Origin: Neorhizobium sp. NCHU2750
GTDB taxonomy: Bacteria; Pseudomonadota; Alphaproteobacteria; Rhizobiales; Rhizobiaceae
Length of the DNA stretch: 64,000 bases
Reading direction: 5' to 3'
Assembly: GCF_003597675.1 (NCBI RefSeq)
Contig: NZ_CP030827.1
Span: 2,666,001-2,730,000 of the forward strand
Shown here piece after piece: positions 7,477 to 17,054 of the stretch. A program made the translations under genes and the position numbers. How positions within the stretch are numbered: position 1 is the stretch's first letter; each line of letters begins with the position of its first letter. Below the pieces are notes generated by a model that saw nothing but the letters and a program-made list of their open reading frames with translations, was not told the origin of the DNA and made no database searches.

Positions 7477-10449
7477 CTACCCGTTGAGCTTCTGGTTGTT
7501 GGGATCGACAAACACCGGCGAGCAAACTTCCGCCAGCACTTCCTTGCCGCGCAGGCCATCCCACACGACGACCTTCTCGCCGTAGCGCTCGCGGCCCGAT
7601 TTCAGCATCGCAAGCCCGATCATGTGGCCGAGCACCGGAGAATGGCAGACGGAGGAAACCCAACCCTGGTCATGCGCCATGGACGGGCTCACGCCTTCCT
7701 TCAGCAGATGCGCGCCGGCGGAAAATTCCTTGTCCGCCTCGACCGGCTTCAGCCCGATGAGCTGTGCCCGGTCGGCCGCTGTCAGGCCGAAGCGGCTTGA
7801 AAGACGCTTGCCGATGAAATCCGGCTTGCTCATCGCCATCATCCGGCCGAGCCCCAGATCGTCCGGCGTCGTGCGCCCGTCGATCTCGCTATGGGTGATG
7901 AACCCCTTTTCGATACGCAGCACGTTGAGCGCCTCGACGCCATAAGCGCAGATGCCGTGATCGCGTCCGGCCTCCATGATTGCATCCGCCACCGCCTCGC
8001 CATACCCGGCAGGCACGGCAAGCTCATAGGCGAGCTCGCCGGAAAACGAGATGCGGAACAGCCGCGCGCTGAGCCCGCCGCGCAGCTTCACCGTCTTGGC
8101 GCCAAGATGGGGGAAAGCGGCGTCGGAAATGTCGTCCTCGACAATCCGGCTCATGATCGCCCGCGCCTTCGGCCCGGCAAGCGACATCTGCGCCCACTGG
8201 TCAGTGACCGAAACGAAGCGGACATCCAGCTCTGGCCAGAAGGTCTGGCTGGCAAATTCCAGATGCGTCATCACCTCGGCCGCATAGGCGGTCGTCGTCG
8301 TCATGATATAATGGTTTTCGGACAGACGGCTGGTCGTGCCGTCGTCGAATACCATGCCGTCTTCGCGCAACATCAGCCCGTAGCGCGCCTTGCCGACCGG
8401 CAGCTTGAGGAAATTGTTGGAATAGATGCGGTTGAGGAATTCCGCCGCACCCGTACCGAAAATGTCGATCTTGCCGAGCGTCGAGACATCGCAGAGCCCG
8501 GCATTCTGGCGCACGTTCAGGACTTCGCGATCGACACTGTCGCGCCAGCCCTTCTCGCCTTCGCGGGCAAACCAGGCGGAACGATACCAGAGCCCCGCCT
8601 CGACAAAGGTGGCACCATTCTTCTTCGCCCATTCGTGCAGCGGCGAGGTCCTGACCGGTGCAGCATGCTCGCCACGGCCGGTTCCCGCCAACGCCCCGAA
8701 AGAGACCGGCGTGTAAAACGGCCGGAATGTCGTCGTGCCGATCTCGGCGGGTGACACCCCGCGCATGCCGGCAACGATGCCGACCGTGTTGACATTGCCG
8801 AGCTTGCCCTGGTCGGTCGCCATGCCGGCGGTCGTATAGCGCTTGGTATGCTCGATATGCCGAAACCCTTCACGCTGGGCGATGCCGAGATCGCTCACGT
8901 GAACGTCGTTCTGGAAATCGACAAAAGCCTTGTCCTTGGGCCCAGGCACATACCAGAGCGGTGCGAAAGCCGGATCATATTCGCCCTCGACCTCCGGAAT
9001 GTTCATCTCATAACTGACAAGATCAAGATCGCGGACAAGCGCATTGGCCTTGGCTGCACCATCCTTCAGGCAGGCGGAAATCGTCGCCTCGCCCGCAGCC
9101 GAGCCCGCGGCAACGAAGGCCGCACCGACATCCGGCACCATGAAAGCCTGATGCTCGTCCGACCAGACCGGCTTGGAACCCCGCTGGCACATCAGATGCA
9201 CGACCGGTGACCAGCCGCCCGACATGGCCAGCGCGTCGCAACTGATCTGCTCCTGGAAACCGGAACGCTCGGCAATCAGCGCCTCGATGCGCTTTGCACC
9301 CTTGGTCCCGACGACACCGCCATTGCGGATCACCCGGACACCTTCCGGCACGACATCTGCCGATGTCGCTCTCGCATCGATGATGGCCGTGACATCGACG
9401 CCCGCGGCAACGAGATCCGCCGCCGTGCGATAACCGGATCCGCCATTGGTGAACACCGCGACCTTGCCACCCACGGCCACGCCATAGCGGTTGGCATAGC
9501 TGCGCGCAGCACCCGCCGTCATCACGCCGGGCTTGTCGTTGCCGCCGAAGACGAGCGGCCTCTCCTCGGCACCGGAGGCGAGGATGGCGCGCCTGGCGGC
9601 AATGCGCCACAGCCGTTCGACGGGCAGGTCGGGAGATGGCGTGCCGACATGTTTCTGCACCCGTTCCACCGCGCCGAACACCATGTCGTCATACCAGCCG
9701 AACACGGTGGTGCGCGGCATCAGCGTGACATTGGGAAGCGTCGCCAGTTCATGGATCGTCGTTGCGGCAAAATCGCTCGCTGGAACGCCGCCGATCGAGG
9801 CGCTCTCCGACAGGATCGAGCCGCCGAGGCGAAATCCTTCATCCGCCAGAATGACGCGCGCGCCGGCGCGGGCCGCCGCAAGCGCCGCCATCAGGCCCGC
9901 GGGACCGGAGCCGATCACGAGCAGGTCGCAATGCGCCCAGGCCTTTTCATAGCGGTCGGGATCGGCCTGGTTCGCAAGCTTGCCCAAACCTGCCGCGCGG
10001 CGGATCACCGGCTCGTAGAGCTTTTCCCAGAACATCGCCGGCCACATGAAGGTCTTGTAGTAGAAGCCGGCACCGAGCAGCGGCGACATCAGGCTGTTGA
10101 CCGCCCCGACATCGAAGGACAGCGACGGCCAGCGGTTCTGGCTGACAGCCGCAAGGCCATGATAAAGTTCGGCAACGGTGGCCCGCACATTGGGCTCGGC
10201 GCGAGAACCCGCACCGATGGTCACCAGCGCGTTGGGTTCGGAAGAACCGGCCGTCACCGGCCCGCGCGGGCGGTGATACTTGAAGCTGCGGCCCATCAGC
10301 ATCTGGTCGTTGGCGAGAAGTGCCGAGGCGAGCGTATCGCCCTCGAAACCCTTGTAGCTCTTGCCATCGAAAGTGAAGGTCAGCGGCTGGGCGCGATTGA
10401 CGCTGCCGGCGGATCCGGGATTTGACGTTCCAAGACGGTAGGACGTCAT
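7477..10449 (-). CDS. soxA: Sarcosine oxidase alpha subunit
   Basis: Large subunit (990 residues) of heterotetrameric sarcosine oxidase. The amino end (about 1-110) has the ferredoxin-like fold of SoxA. A dinucleotide-binding motif (IGSGPAGLMAALAAARAGA, about 170-190) starts the NAD-binding region, and residues from about 600 form an aminomethyltransferase-like folate domain. The frame is open to 10560, but the ATG at 10447-10449 (MTSYRLG) overlaps the soxD stop in an ATGA arrangement and matches the family start. Forms the H4folate-linked demethylation site with SoxB. Confidence 0.95.
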   Translation of the reverse strand: MTSYRLGTSNPGSAGSVNRAQPLTFTFDGKSYKGFEGDTLASALLANDQMLMGRSFKYHRPRGPVTAGSSEPNALVTIGAGSRAEPNVRATVAELYHGLAAVSQNRWPSLSFDVGAVNSLMSPLLGAGFYYKTFMWPAMFWEKLYEPVIRRAAGLGKLANQADPDRYEKAWAHCDLLVIGSGPAGLMAALAAARAGARVILADEGFRLGGSILSESASIGGVPASDFAATTIHELATLPNVTLMPRTTVFGWYDDMVFGAVERVQKHVGTPSPDLPVERLWRIAARRAILASGAEERPLVFGGNDKPGVMTAGAARSYANRYGVAVGGKVAVFTNGGSGYRTAADLVAAGVDVTAIIDARATSADVVPEGVRVIRNGGVVGTKGAKRIEALIAERSGFQEQISCDALAMSGGWSPVVHLMCQRGSKPVWSDEHQAFMVPDVGAAFVAAGSAAGEATISACLKDGAAKANALVRDLDLVSYEMNIPEVEGEYDPAFAPLWYVPGPKDKAFVDFQNDVHVSDLGIAQREGFRHIEHTKRYTTAGMATDQGKLGNVNTVGIVAGMRGVSPAEIGTTTFRPFYTPVSFGALAGTGRGEHAAPVRTSPLHEWAKKNGATFVEAGLWYRSAWFAREGEKGWRDSVDREVLNVRQNAGLCDVSTLGKIDIFGTGAAEFLNRIYSNNFLKLPVGKARYGLMLREDGMVFDDGTTSRLSENHYIMTTTTAYAAEVMTHLEFASQTFWPELDVRFVSVTDQWAQMSLAGPKARAIMSRIVEDDISDAAFPHLGAKTVKLRGGLSARLFRISFSGELAYELAVPAGYGEAVADAIMEAGRDHGICAYGVEALNVLRIEKGFITHSEIDGRTTPDDLGLGRMMAMSKPDFIGKRLSSRFGLTAADRAQLIGLKPVEADKEFSAGAHLLKEGVSPSMAHDQGWVSSVCHSPVLGHMIGLAMLKSGRERYGEKVVVWDGLRGKEVLAEVCSPVFVDPNNQKLNG

Positions 10450-10721
10450 TCGCCCGCCTCCCCCTGCCGCAGCGACGCATCGGTCACGCCAAACACCTCG
10501 TGGGTCATGTTGTCCCGGTCGACCACCAGCCAGCGGCGGCAGCCGGCGGCGTGATGCCAATATTCCTGGTAGCGCCCTTTCGGATTGTCACGGACATAGA
10601 CATAGTCCTGCCAGACGTCCTCGCCGGCCGCGGGCTCCGGTCGCCTCAGCGCGGCGCCGCGGATGGAAAACTCTTCCTTGGGTCTTGTCCCGCAATGCGG
10701 ACAGGTGATCAGGCTTGCCAT
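10446..10721 (-). CDS. soxD: Sarcosine oxidase delta subunit
   Basis: Zinc-containing small subunit of 91 residues. The zinc ligands of the family can be seen: CPHC at residues 7-10, then a histidine of WHHAAGC (56 or 57) and Cys61. It sits between soxB and soxA, as in other soxBDAG operons, and its stop overlaps the soxA start by four bases. The 40-bp gap to soxB is the only loose join in the operon. Confidence 0.95.
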   Translation of the reverse strand: MASLITCPHCGTRPKEEFSIRGAALRRPEPAAGEDVWQDYVYVRDNPKGRYQEYWHHAAGCRRWLVVDRDNMTHEVFGVTDASLRQGEAGE

Positions 10722-10761
10722 GTTTTATCTCAGGGAAGTTTTATCTCGGGGAAGATCAGCT

Positions 10762-12012
10762 TCAGTGAAGGTTCGGTTGCGGGCCTTTGCCGCCCTCGTC
10801 GATCATGTGGCCACGCTCGAAACGGTCGAGCCGCATGAAACGCGAGACGTGATGGCTCTCGTTCTTGGCAATCAGGTGCGCAAAGCAGAAGCCGGAGGCC
10901 GGCGTTGCCTTGAAGCCGCCGTAGCACCAGCCGCAATTCAGGTAGAGATTGTCGATCGAGGTGCGGTCGATGATCGGCGAACCGTCCATCGACATATCCA
11001 TCACCCCGCCCCACGCGCGCAGCACCTTGGCCCGCGACAGGCCGGGGATCATCGACACGCCCTCCTCCATCGTATGTTCGACGGTGGCAAGATTGCCGCG
11101 CTGCGCATAGGAGGAATAGTAGTCGATATCGGCGCCGAACACCAAGCCGCCCTTGTCGGATTGCGAGATGTAGAAATGGCCGGCGCCATAGGTGATCACC
11201 TGGTCGATCACCGGCTTCAGCCCTTCCGAGACGAAGGCCTGCAGCACATGGGTCTCGATCGGCAGCGACAGATCCGCCATCCGCCCGACGGTGGTCGTGT
11301 TGCCGGCAGCCGCCAGCGCCAGCTTGTTACAGCCGATGAAGCCCTTCGTCGTCTCGACCCCGGTCACGACGCCATTCTCGCGGCGGATGCCGGTCACTTC
11401 GCAATGCTGGATGATATCGACCCCGCGGCTGTCGGCACCGCGGGCATAACCCCAGGCCACCGCGTCATGCCGCACCGTGCCGCCACGCTTCTGCAACAGC
11501 CCGCCCATGATCGGGAAGCGCGCATGGTCGAAATTGAGATAGGGTGCCAGCCGCCGCACCTGCTCGCGGTCGAGCAATTCGGCATCGACGCCATGCATGC
11601 GCATGCCGTTGCCACGCCGCGCATACTGGTCGCGCTGGCCATCGGAATGGAAAAGGTTCAGCACGCCGCGCTGCGACACCATGGCATTGTAGTTGAAGTC
11701 CTGCTCGAGGCCTTCCCACAGCTTCAGCGACAGTTCGTAGAAGGGATTATTGCCCTCCAGCATGTAATTCGAGCGGATGATCGTCGTGTTGCGGCCGACA
11801 TTGCCGGAGCCGATATAGCCCTTCTCGATCACCGCGACATTGGTGATGCCGAATTCCTTGGCGAGATAATAGGCGGTCGAAAGACCATGCCCGCCGCCGC
11901 CGACAATGATCACGTCATAATGCGGCTTCGGCTCCGGCTCGCGCCATGCTGGCGTCCACAGCCGGTTGCCCGAAAGCGCCTGCTTGATGATTGAATATGC
12001 AGAATAACGCAT
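10762..12012 (-). CDS. soxB: Sarcosine oxidase beta subunit
   Basis: FAD/FMN-binding catalytic subunit (416 residues) of sarcosine oxidase and first gene of soxBDAG. The start MRYSAYSIIKQALSGN is the standard SoxB amino end; the open frame upstream to 12072 is rejected. The FAD motif VIIVGGGGHGLSTAYYL lies at about residues 31-47, followed by the covalent-flavin family segment RNTTIIRSNY. The 261 bp upstream, before the DUF2793 gene, contain a 10-bp palindrome at 12044-12053. Confidence 0.95.
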   Translation of the reverse strand: MRYSAYSIIKQALSGNRLWTPAWREPEPKPHYDVIIVGGGGHGLSTAYYLAKEFGITNVAVIEKGYIGSGNVGRNTTIIRSNYMLEGNNPFYELSLKLWEGLEQDFNYNAMVSQRGVLNLFHSDGQRDQYARRGNGMRMHGVDAELLDREQVRRLAPYLNFDHARFPIMGGLLQKRGGTVRHDAVAWGYARGADSRGVDIIQHCEVTGIRRENGVVTGVETTKGFIGCNKLALAAAGNTTTVGRMADLSLPIETHVLQAFVSEGLKPVIDQVITYGAGHFYISQSDKGGLVFGADIDYYSSYAQRGNLATVEHTMEEGVSMIPGLSRAKVLRAWGGVMDMSMDGSPIIDRTSIDNLYLNCGWCYGGFKATPASGFCFAHLIAKNESHHVSRFMRLDRFERGHMIDEGGKGPQPNLH

Positions 12013-12043
12013 CCATCCGTCCCGTTCATTGCCGCCCCACATT

Positions 12044-12053
12044 CGCATATGCG
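12044..12053. promoter_or_regulatory. Palindrome upstream of soxB
   Basis: CGCATATGCG is a perfect 10-bp palindrome 32 bases before the soxB start, followed by GGGAGAAAGG. It could be an operator for the sox operon, but a 10-bp palindrome can also occur by chance. Confidence 0.2.
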
Positions 12054-12273
12054 GGAGAAAGGACAAGCGCAATCAGGACATCCGCAGTCCCGTCCGCGAC
12101 ACGGTCTTGTTCGCCGTCAGCCGTTGCAAGGATGCGACGGGGATCATGGCAAAGATGGGGATCACGGGAAACAGCGATAGCCCGCGCCTGCAAGATGGAA
12201 ACATGAAGGCCATTTCATCCCCGCGGTCTCAGGCGGCCTTACACTTCGGCAAACAGGATCACCGGAGACGACC

Positions 12274-13305
12274 ATGAGCGACCAGACCGCAAATCTCGAA
12301 ATGCCCTTCATCCTTCCCTCCCAGGCACAGAAACACGTGACCCATAACGAGGCATTGTTGCTGCTCGACGCGGTGGTGCAATTGTCCATAGCGGCGGAAA
12401 TGGCCGCTCCACCCGCCTCGCCGGTGGCCGGCCAACGCTTCCTTCTTGCGGCAAGCCCTTCCGGCGCGTGGACCGGCCATGCCGGCGAAATCGCCATCTG
12501 GCAGGACGGCACCTGGGCCTTCGTCGAGCCGAAGACCGGCTGGCAGGCCTGGTTCGAGACAGGCGACAAGCTGAAGGTCTTCGACGGCGCCTCCTGGCAG
12601 GATGTCTCCATGCCGGAAAACGCCAGCGCCACAACGCTCGGCATTTCCGCCTCGGCGGATGCCACCAACCGGCTCGCCGTTGCCTCCCCCGCCAGCCTCT
12701 TCACCCATGCCGGCAACGATCACCGCATGAAGGTCAACAAAGCCGCCGCCACCGACACCGCCTCGCTGCTCTTCCAGTCCGGCTGGACGGGCTATGCGGA
12801 AATGGGACTGGCCGGAAACACCGACTTCTCGATCAAGGTCAGCAACGGCACCGACTGGAAGACCGGGCTTGCGATCGACAGCGCCGGCCGGGTGACGCGC
12901 CCCAGCCAGCCGGTCGCCCGCGCCTATCGCAGCGGCACCACCTTCACCCCCACGGCCGGCCAGCAGAGCGGCGTGACCGACCTCGCTGTCAATCAGGGTG
13001 GTTTCTCCCTCGGGGCGGCAGCAGCAGGCGGCGGCAATGCTCTCGTGGTGCCGGCGACGGGCCTCTACCTTCTCGCACTGACGGTTTCCGTCACGACGGC
13101 GTCTGCCGCATACAGTGTGACACTTTCGCGCAATGGTAGTCAGACCTTGCTTTTCCTGAATGGCGCGACCGGTTCCGCCACCATCCTCTCGGCAACGGCC
13201 GTCGCGCAATTGCAACAAGGGGATACGCTGACTTTCATCCATTCGGGATCGGCCACGATCGGGCTTGGCCAAACAGGAACTAATCTTTCTGCGGCAATGA
13301 TTTAG
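12274..13305 (+). CDS. DUF2793-type phage-tail-like protein with C-terminal jelly-roll region
   Basis: Protein of 343 residues whose first 100 or so match the DUF2793 pattern seen in phage and gene-transfer-agent-like tail loci of rhizobia (LPFxxPSQAQKHVTHNEAL type opening, then GxxAxxxDGxWxFVxPKxGW). Residues from about 215 to the end alternate short hydrophobic strands with Gly/Ser/Thr turns (ATGLYLLALTVSV, GDTLTFIHSG), resembling a C1q/TNF-like beta sandwich. Start ATG has GGAGA eight bases upstream. No other phage genes are nearby, so it is a stand-alone copy. Role unknown; a surface or tail-fibre-like function is inference. Confidence 0.65.
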   Translation: MSDQTANLEMPFILPSQAQKHVTHNEALLLLDAVVQLSIAAEMAAPPASPVAGQRFLLAASPSGAWTGHAGEIAIWQDGTWAFVEPKTGWQAWFETGDKLKVFDGASWQDVSMPENASATTLGISASADATNRLAVASPASLFTHAGNDHRMKVNKAAATDTASLLFQSGWTGYAEMGLAGNTDFSIKVSNGTDWKTGLAIDSAGRVTRPSQPVARAYRSGTTFTPTAGQQSGVTDLAVNQGGFSLGAAAAGGGNALVVPATGLYLLALTVSVTTASAAYSVTLSRNGSQTLLFLNGATGSATILSATAVAQLQQGDTLTFIHSGSATIGLGQTGTNLSAAMI

Positions 13306-13482
13306 CGAAAAAACTTCAAAAAAAGATGCATCCGCTGTCTCATTACCGGACAGGCATGCGGCCGGGATGCCCCGTTTCGCATCTCGCCCCCTGCCCCGAT
13401 CGCCTTGTTTCTCAGGGGCTTTGCCCACATTGCGGCGAAAAAATACGACCATTGCGGGTTAGGTCACATTTGAGGGGGCGAT

Positions 13483-13497
13483 TTAGTCAAATGTTAA
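13483..13497 (+). promoter_or_regulatory. Candidate CtrA box upstream of sciP
   Basis: TTAG-TCAAATG-TTAA matches the CtrA consensus TTAA-N7-TTAA at seven of eight defined positions. It lies 53 bases before the sciP start. In Caulobacter sciP is activated by CtrA, so the location is expected. Confidence 0.55.
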
Positions 13498-13549
13498 AAC
13501 TGCCGGACTAGGCTCTCCGGCGTGGTCTTGTGTTGTGTAGAGAGTTCCA

Positions 13550-13825
13550 ATGACCGAAATGATCCGTCCACGAGTTAAATATGTCATCGGCCCCGATGGC
13601 AGCCCGCTTACGATTGCGGACCTTCCGCCGGCCAATACGCGCCGCTGGGTCATCCGTCGTAAAGCAGAGGTTGTCGCGGCTGTTCGCGGTGGCCTGTTGA
13701 GCTTGGAGGAAGCCTGCGAGCGTTACACGCTCACCGTCGAAGAATTCCTGTCCTGGCAGGCGTCGATCAACGATCATGGCCTTGCCGGCCTGCGTACGAC
13801 CCGCATCCAGCAATACCGCCACTAA
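13550..13825 (+). CDS. sciP: CtrA inhibitor SciP (DUF1153 helix-turn-helix protein)
   Basis: Small cytoplasmic transcription factor of 91 residues that binds CtrA and blocks its activation of target promoters in G1 cells (shown in Caulobacter). The sequence is almost the family consensus: opening MTEMIRPRVKYVIGPDG, helix-turn-helix region RRWVIRRKAEVVAAV with LSLEEACERYTLTVEEF, and the tail LRTTRIQQYRH. It is preceded by a candidate CtrA box and lies about 2 kb from ctrA. Ribosome-binding site AGAG is modest. Confidence 0.95.
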   Translation: MTEMIRPRVKYVIGPDGSPLTIADLPPANTRRWVIRRKAEVVAAVRGGLLSLEEACERYTLTVEEFLSWQASINDHGLAGLRTTRIQQYRH

Positions 13826-13934
13826 GGCGCCTCTGGCGAAAAGCCGCCCTTTGCGGGTGCCGTGACCAGCGTTGCGGCATCCTTTATTTTATCCCTTTTC
13901 AGGCAGTCGCCCGTCTTTCGAAATCGCCTTTCGT

Positions 13935-14408
13935 TCAGAAACGCTCTCCTTTCAGAGTGGCCGTCTTTCCCAGTTTGACCACAGAGGGCAGGATGGCGGC
14001 GATCACGGCAGACGCCGCATAGCACCAGAAACCGGGAAGGGTTACCGCCTTCGCCAGTCCACTCGTCTTCGCCGCGAAGATGACCATCGCCACCAGCATG
14101 ACATCCATCAGGGACCATCTGGCCAGGTGCGGCATCACGCGGCGCAGCATATCCGATCGCGATCCGTCCGCCACCAGTTCATAACCGAGAGCTGCAAGTT
14201 TCAGGATCGGAAAGACGATCGACAACAGGGCGACCGTGATTGCCAGTGCCACGCTGCCGTCACCCGCAAGCCCGCCGATCAATTGCCAGAGCGACGGTTC
14301 CTCGCTGAAGAAATACAGCCTCTCGAACCGCATGATCGGCAAAGCGACACCGAGTGCGAACAGCACCATCGCCGTGACGAGCAGTAAAAACGCAAGGATC
14401 CGGGCCAA
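13935..14408 (-). CDS. PqiA-family (paraquat-inducible protein A) membrane protein
   Basis: Inner-membrane protein of 157 residues with four predicted helices (about 4-22, 52-74, 100-116, 124-144). The conserved features of single-domain PqiA proteins are present: PIMRFERLYF near the start, the central FPILKLAALGYEL, and WSLMDVMLVAMVI. PqiA proteins are thought to help phospholipid transport or envelope homeostasis. It is convergent with sciP and divergent from the acetyltransferase gene. It has only one PqiA domain and no pqiB beside it. Confidence 0.75.
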   Translation of the reverse strand: MARILAFLLLVTAMVLFALGVALPIMRFERLYFFSEEPSLWQLIGGLAGDGSVALAITVALLSIVFPILKLAALGYELVADGSRSDMLRRVMPHLARWSLMDVMLVAMVIFAAKTSGLAKAVTLPGFWCYAASAVIAAILPSVVKLGKTATLKGERF

Positions 14409-14512
14409 TCTCTCTCCCGCTTCAGGAACGTATCCGTTCGTTCAGATGTCAGCCGACATTGCCATGACCGTTTGCGACCCATAGCATGAAGCAAAACGGG
14501 ATTGGAGACACG

Positions 14513-14794
14513 ATGCAGATCGATCGCGAAACGACGGCATCCGGCGGAATATACATCGCCGACATCGAGGGCCATCGTGCCGAAATGACCTATTCCCGTG
14601 CCTCGCCGCATCTGATCATCATCGATCATACCGGCGTGCCGGACGCTCTGCGCGGCAAGGGCGTCGGTCAGGCCCTGGCGAATTTCGCGGTCGAAGACGC
14701 CCGCAGCGGCGGCTGGAAGATCATCCCGCTCTGCCCGTTCTTCAAGGCCCAGGCAATGCGCCACCCCGAATGGCAGGATGTCATCAACGGTTGA
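14513..14794 (+). CDS. Small GNAT-type N-acetyltransferase (YidJ/YjdJ-like)
   Basis: Protein of 93 residues from the ATG at 14513, which has a GGAG ribosome-binding site; a longer frame opens at 14486. It carries the acetyl-CoA pyrophosphate-binding pattern of the short GNAT family (GVPDALRGKGVGQALANF) and the closing PLCPFFKAQAMRHPEW seen in YjdJ-type proteins. Substrate unknown. Divergent from the pqiA-like gene and convergent with fliJ. Confidence 0.8.
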   Translation: MQIDRETTASGGIYIADIEGHRAEMTYSRASPHLIIIDHTGVPDALRGKGVGQALANFAVEDARSGGWKIIPLCPFFKAQAMRHPEWQDVING

Positions 14795-14841
14795 CGCCCA
14801 AGAAGAGGTGGATCGAACCGGCGCAACCGTCCAGAAAATGG

Positions 14842-14873
14842 AAAAAGGGCGCCGCCCCTTGCGGGTCGCCCTC
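14842..14873 (-). terminator. Rho-independent terminator between acetyltransferase gene and fliJ
   Basis: AGGGCG (14846-14851) pairs with CGCCCT (14867-14872), extended inside by CCGC/GCGG. A run of A residues (14842-14846) supplies the U-tract for minus-strand transcripts, i.e. fliJ; on the plus strand the tract is weaker. Confidence 0.6.
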
Positions 14874-14899
14874 TTCACTCCCTCATGCGTAGCCTGCGC

Positions 14900-15250
14900 T
14901 CAGGCTCTGGCGCGCATTCCGCCGTCGCGTTCTTCCAGCGCCGATGCCTTCGCGAGTTCCGCTTCGGCTTCCTCCAGTGCCAGTTCGGCACTGTCCTGCT
15001 GGACCTTCAGTTCCCGGATCGAGACCTGCAGGTTGTCGGCACGCTGGCGCGCCGCCTTGGCAAACGTCGGATAGGCGAAATGTCCGGGATCGGTAATTCC
15101 CGACTTTTTCTCTTCGAGCGTGATCTGGTGTTCCAGTTCCTTCGCCATTCGCTCGAATTCTGCCATCATCATCTGCAACTGCTGCAGCTGGCGGCGCTTT
15201 TCGTTAACCTGAAATCCTTTCAGGCGAACAAGGCTGTCACGCGACTTCAT
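14900..15250 (-). CDS. fliJ: FliJ-like flagellar export chaperone
   Basis: Protein of 116 residues, almost entirely helical and coiled-coil (QVNEKRRQLQQLQMMMAEFE, then long Glu/Lys/Ala heptads to the end), as expected for FliJ of the flagellar type III export apparatus. In rhizobia this gene lies divergent from ctrA, as here. The start chosen is ATG at 15248-15250 (MKSRDSLVRLKGF); the frame stays open to 15289. The upstream region contains a CtrA-like site. Confidence 0.75.
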   Translation of the reverse strand: MKSRDSLVRLKGFQVNEKRRQLQQLQMMMAEFERMAKELEHQITLEEKKSGITDPGHFAYPTFAKAARQRADNLQVSIRELKVQQDSAELALEEAEAELAKASALEERDGGMRARA

Positions 15251-15673
15251 ACGCAATACTCCGTGGATACAAACACCCCGGCCCGCCATCCGACCTGTTA
15301 CAGACCAGACCGAAAAACTTCCGCGACGTTAATAAATTTGACATCGCGTTAACCTTTCGTTTACGGGCATCATTAATGATAAAGACGATCGTTTAAGGGT
15401 CGGTAAATACCAAGTCCAAATCGGACAGCGGCAATGTGTCAGTCGCAAGAATCACTTAGCGAAATTTCCTCTTTCGCTGATTCAACATGGTGATGTCCAA
15501 TCCTCGAAGGAAAACAGGCGGCTACTAATTTTGCTTAATGAATTGATGCACCTTGCCAAATCAGGTCACAGTTTGTTAACCAATTGGTGGCAGCTTCCAA
15601 ATCAGGCACAGTCTGGATCCGTAACGAGTGAGGGGGCAAAAGGTAACCTTGCGCGGCGGTAAAGGGGAAAATT
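15251..15673. promoter_or_regulatory. Intergenic regulatory region between fliJ and ctrA
   Basis: This 423-bp AT-rich gap carries no credible gene. It holds a CtrA-like site at 15349-15363, TTAACC half-site sequence at 15576-15581, and GANTC sites (CcrM methylation targets) at 15449-15453 and 15479-15483. In Caulobacter a ctrA promoter is controlled by CtrA binding and by the methylation state of a GANTC site, so the arrangement fits an autoregulated, replication-linked ctrA promoter. Transcription starts cannot be placed with certainty. Confidence 0.6.
15349..15363. promoter_or_regulatory. Candidate CtrA box between fliJ and ctrA
   Basis: TTAA-CCTTTCG-TTTA matches TTAA-N7-TTAA at seven of eight positions. 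It lies 99 bases before fliJ and 311 bases before ctrA, so it may serve either gene. Confidence 0.45.
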
Positions 15674-16375
<702 letters not shown>

Positions 16376-16402
16376 GCCGCTTCGCTTATCCCCTTTGCCT
16401 TG

Positions 16403-16433
16403 AACCCGTCTGGCTCGCCAGGCGGGTTTTATT
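16403..16433 (+). terminator. Rho-independent terminator of ctrA
   Basis: AACCCGTCTGGC (16403-16414) pairs with GCCAGGCGGGTT (16417-16428) across a two-base loop with one G-T pair, followed by TTTATT. It begins 27 bases after the ctrA stop. Confidence 0.75.
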
Positions 16434-16526
16434 GTGCCCGCGGCATACAAACCCTGCCGACGAGCCAAACAAAAACGGCGACCGAGGCCGCCGTTGCATT
16501 CTTCATCGACAAGACAGTGCCCGCCC

Positions 16527-16889
16527 TCAGGCGGCTTCGGAATAGGGTGAAAAGACCGAGGTCAGGATCTTGCGGTCGAAAGGCTTCAGCAGAAACTCGT
16601 CGGCACCTGCCCGCTTGCCTGCCATCATCTTCTTCAGATCTGCCTCGATCACGCAGTAGAAGATCTTGACGCTTTTGCCATCCGGCAGCGCCCGCACCGC
16701 GGCAATCAGGTCCAGCGCGCCGTCGAGCGCGGCATCGACGATCAAGAAATGCGGAAGTTCGGTCTGGCAGCCGCGCAGCGCATCGTGGGAATCGCCTGCC
16801 TCGGCAATCAGGAAGCCGAGCTCGGACAAAATTCGCTTGCCGACCTTTCGCACGATATCGGAACTGTCGGCGATCATCAGACGCTGCAT
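16527..16889 (-). CDS. Single-domain CheY-like response regulator
   Basis: Stand-alone receiver domain of 120 residues with no output domain. Asp52 (LIVDAALDG) is the likely phospho-acceptor and Lys102 (LLKPF) the switch lysine. The acidic pocket near the start is reduced to a single acidic residue in IADSSD plus a later Asp, weaker than the usual pair. It lies just downstream of chpT on the same strand, so it may take part in the phosphorelay around CtrA; that role is inference. It is not an obvious CpdR or DivK by sequence. Confidence 0.85.
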   Translation of the reverse strand: MQRLMIADSSDIVRKVGKRILSELGFLIAEAGDSHDALRGCQTELPHFLIVDAALDGALDLIAAVRALPDGKSVKIFYCVIEADLKKMMAGKRAGADEFLLKPFDRKILTSVFSPYSEAA

Positions 16890-17054
16890 TGGCCACCCCC
16901 TTCTGCGACCATCTGGAGGGTCGACCCAGAAGATATAGACCGTCGCAGCTAACGAATCGTTACAGGCATACGCCGCATTGCAGGTTTCGCCGCAGTAGAA
17001 GCAGCCATCCGGCAGGCATATCCACCTGCCGGGAGTGCCGCACGGCTACCTAAA

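Noticed and set aside
15576..15581. TTAACC half-site before ctrA as a full CtrA box
   Set aside because: The second half-site is missing at the right spacing.
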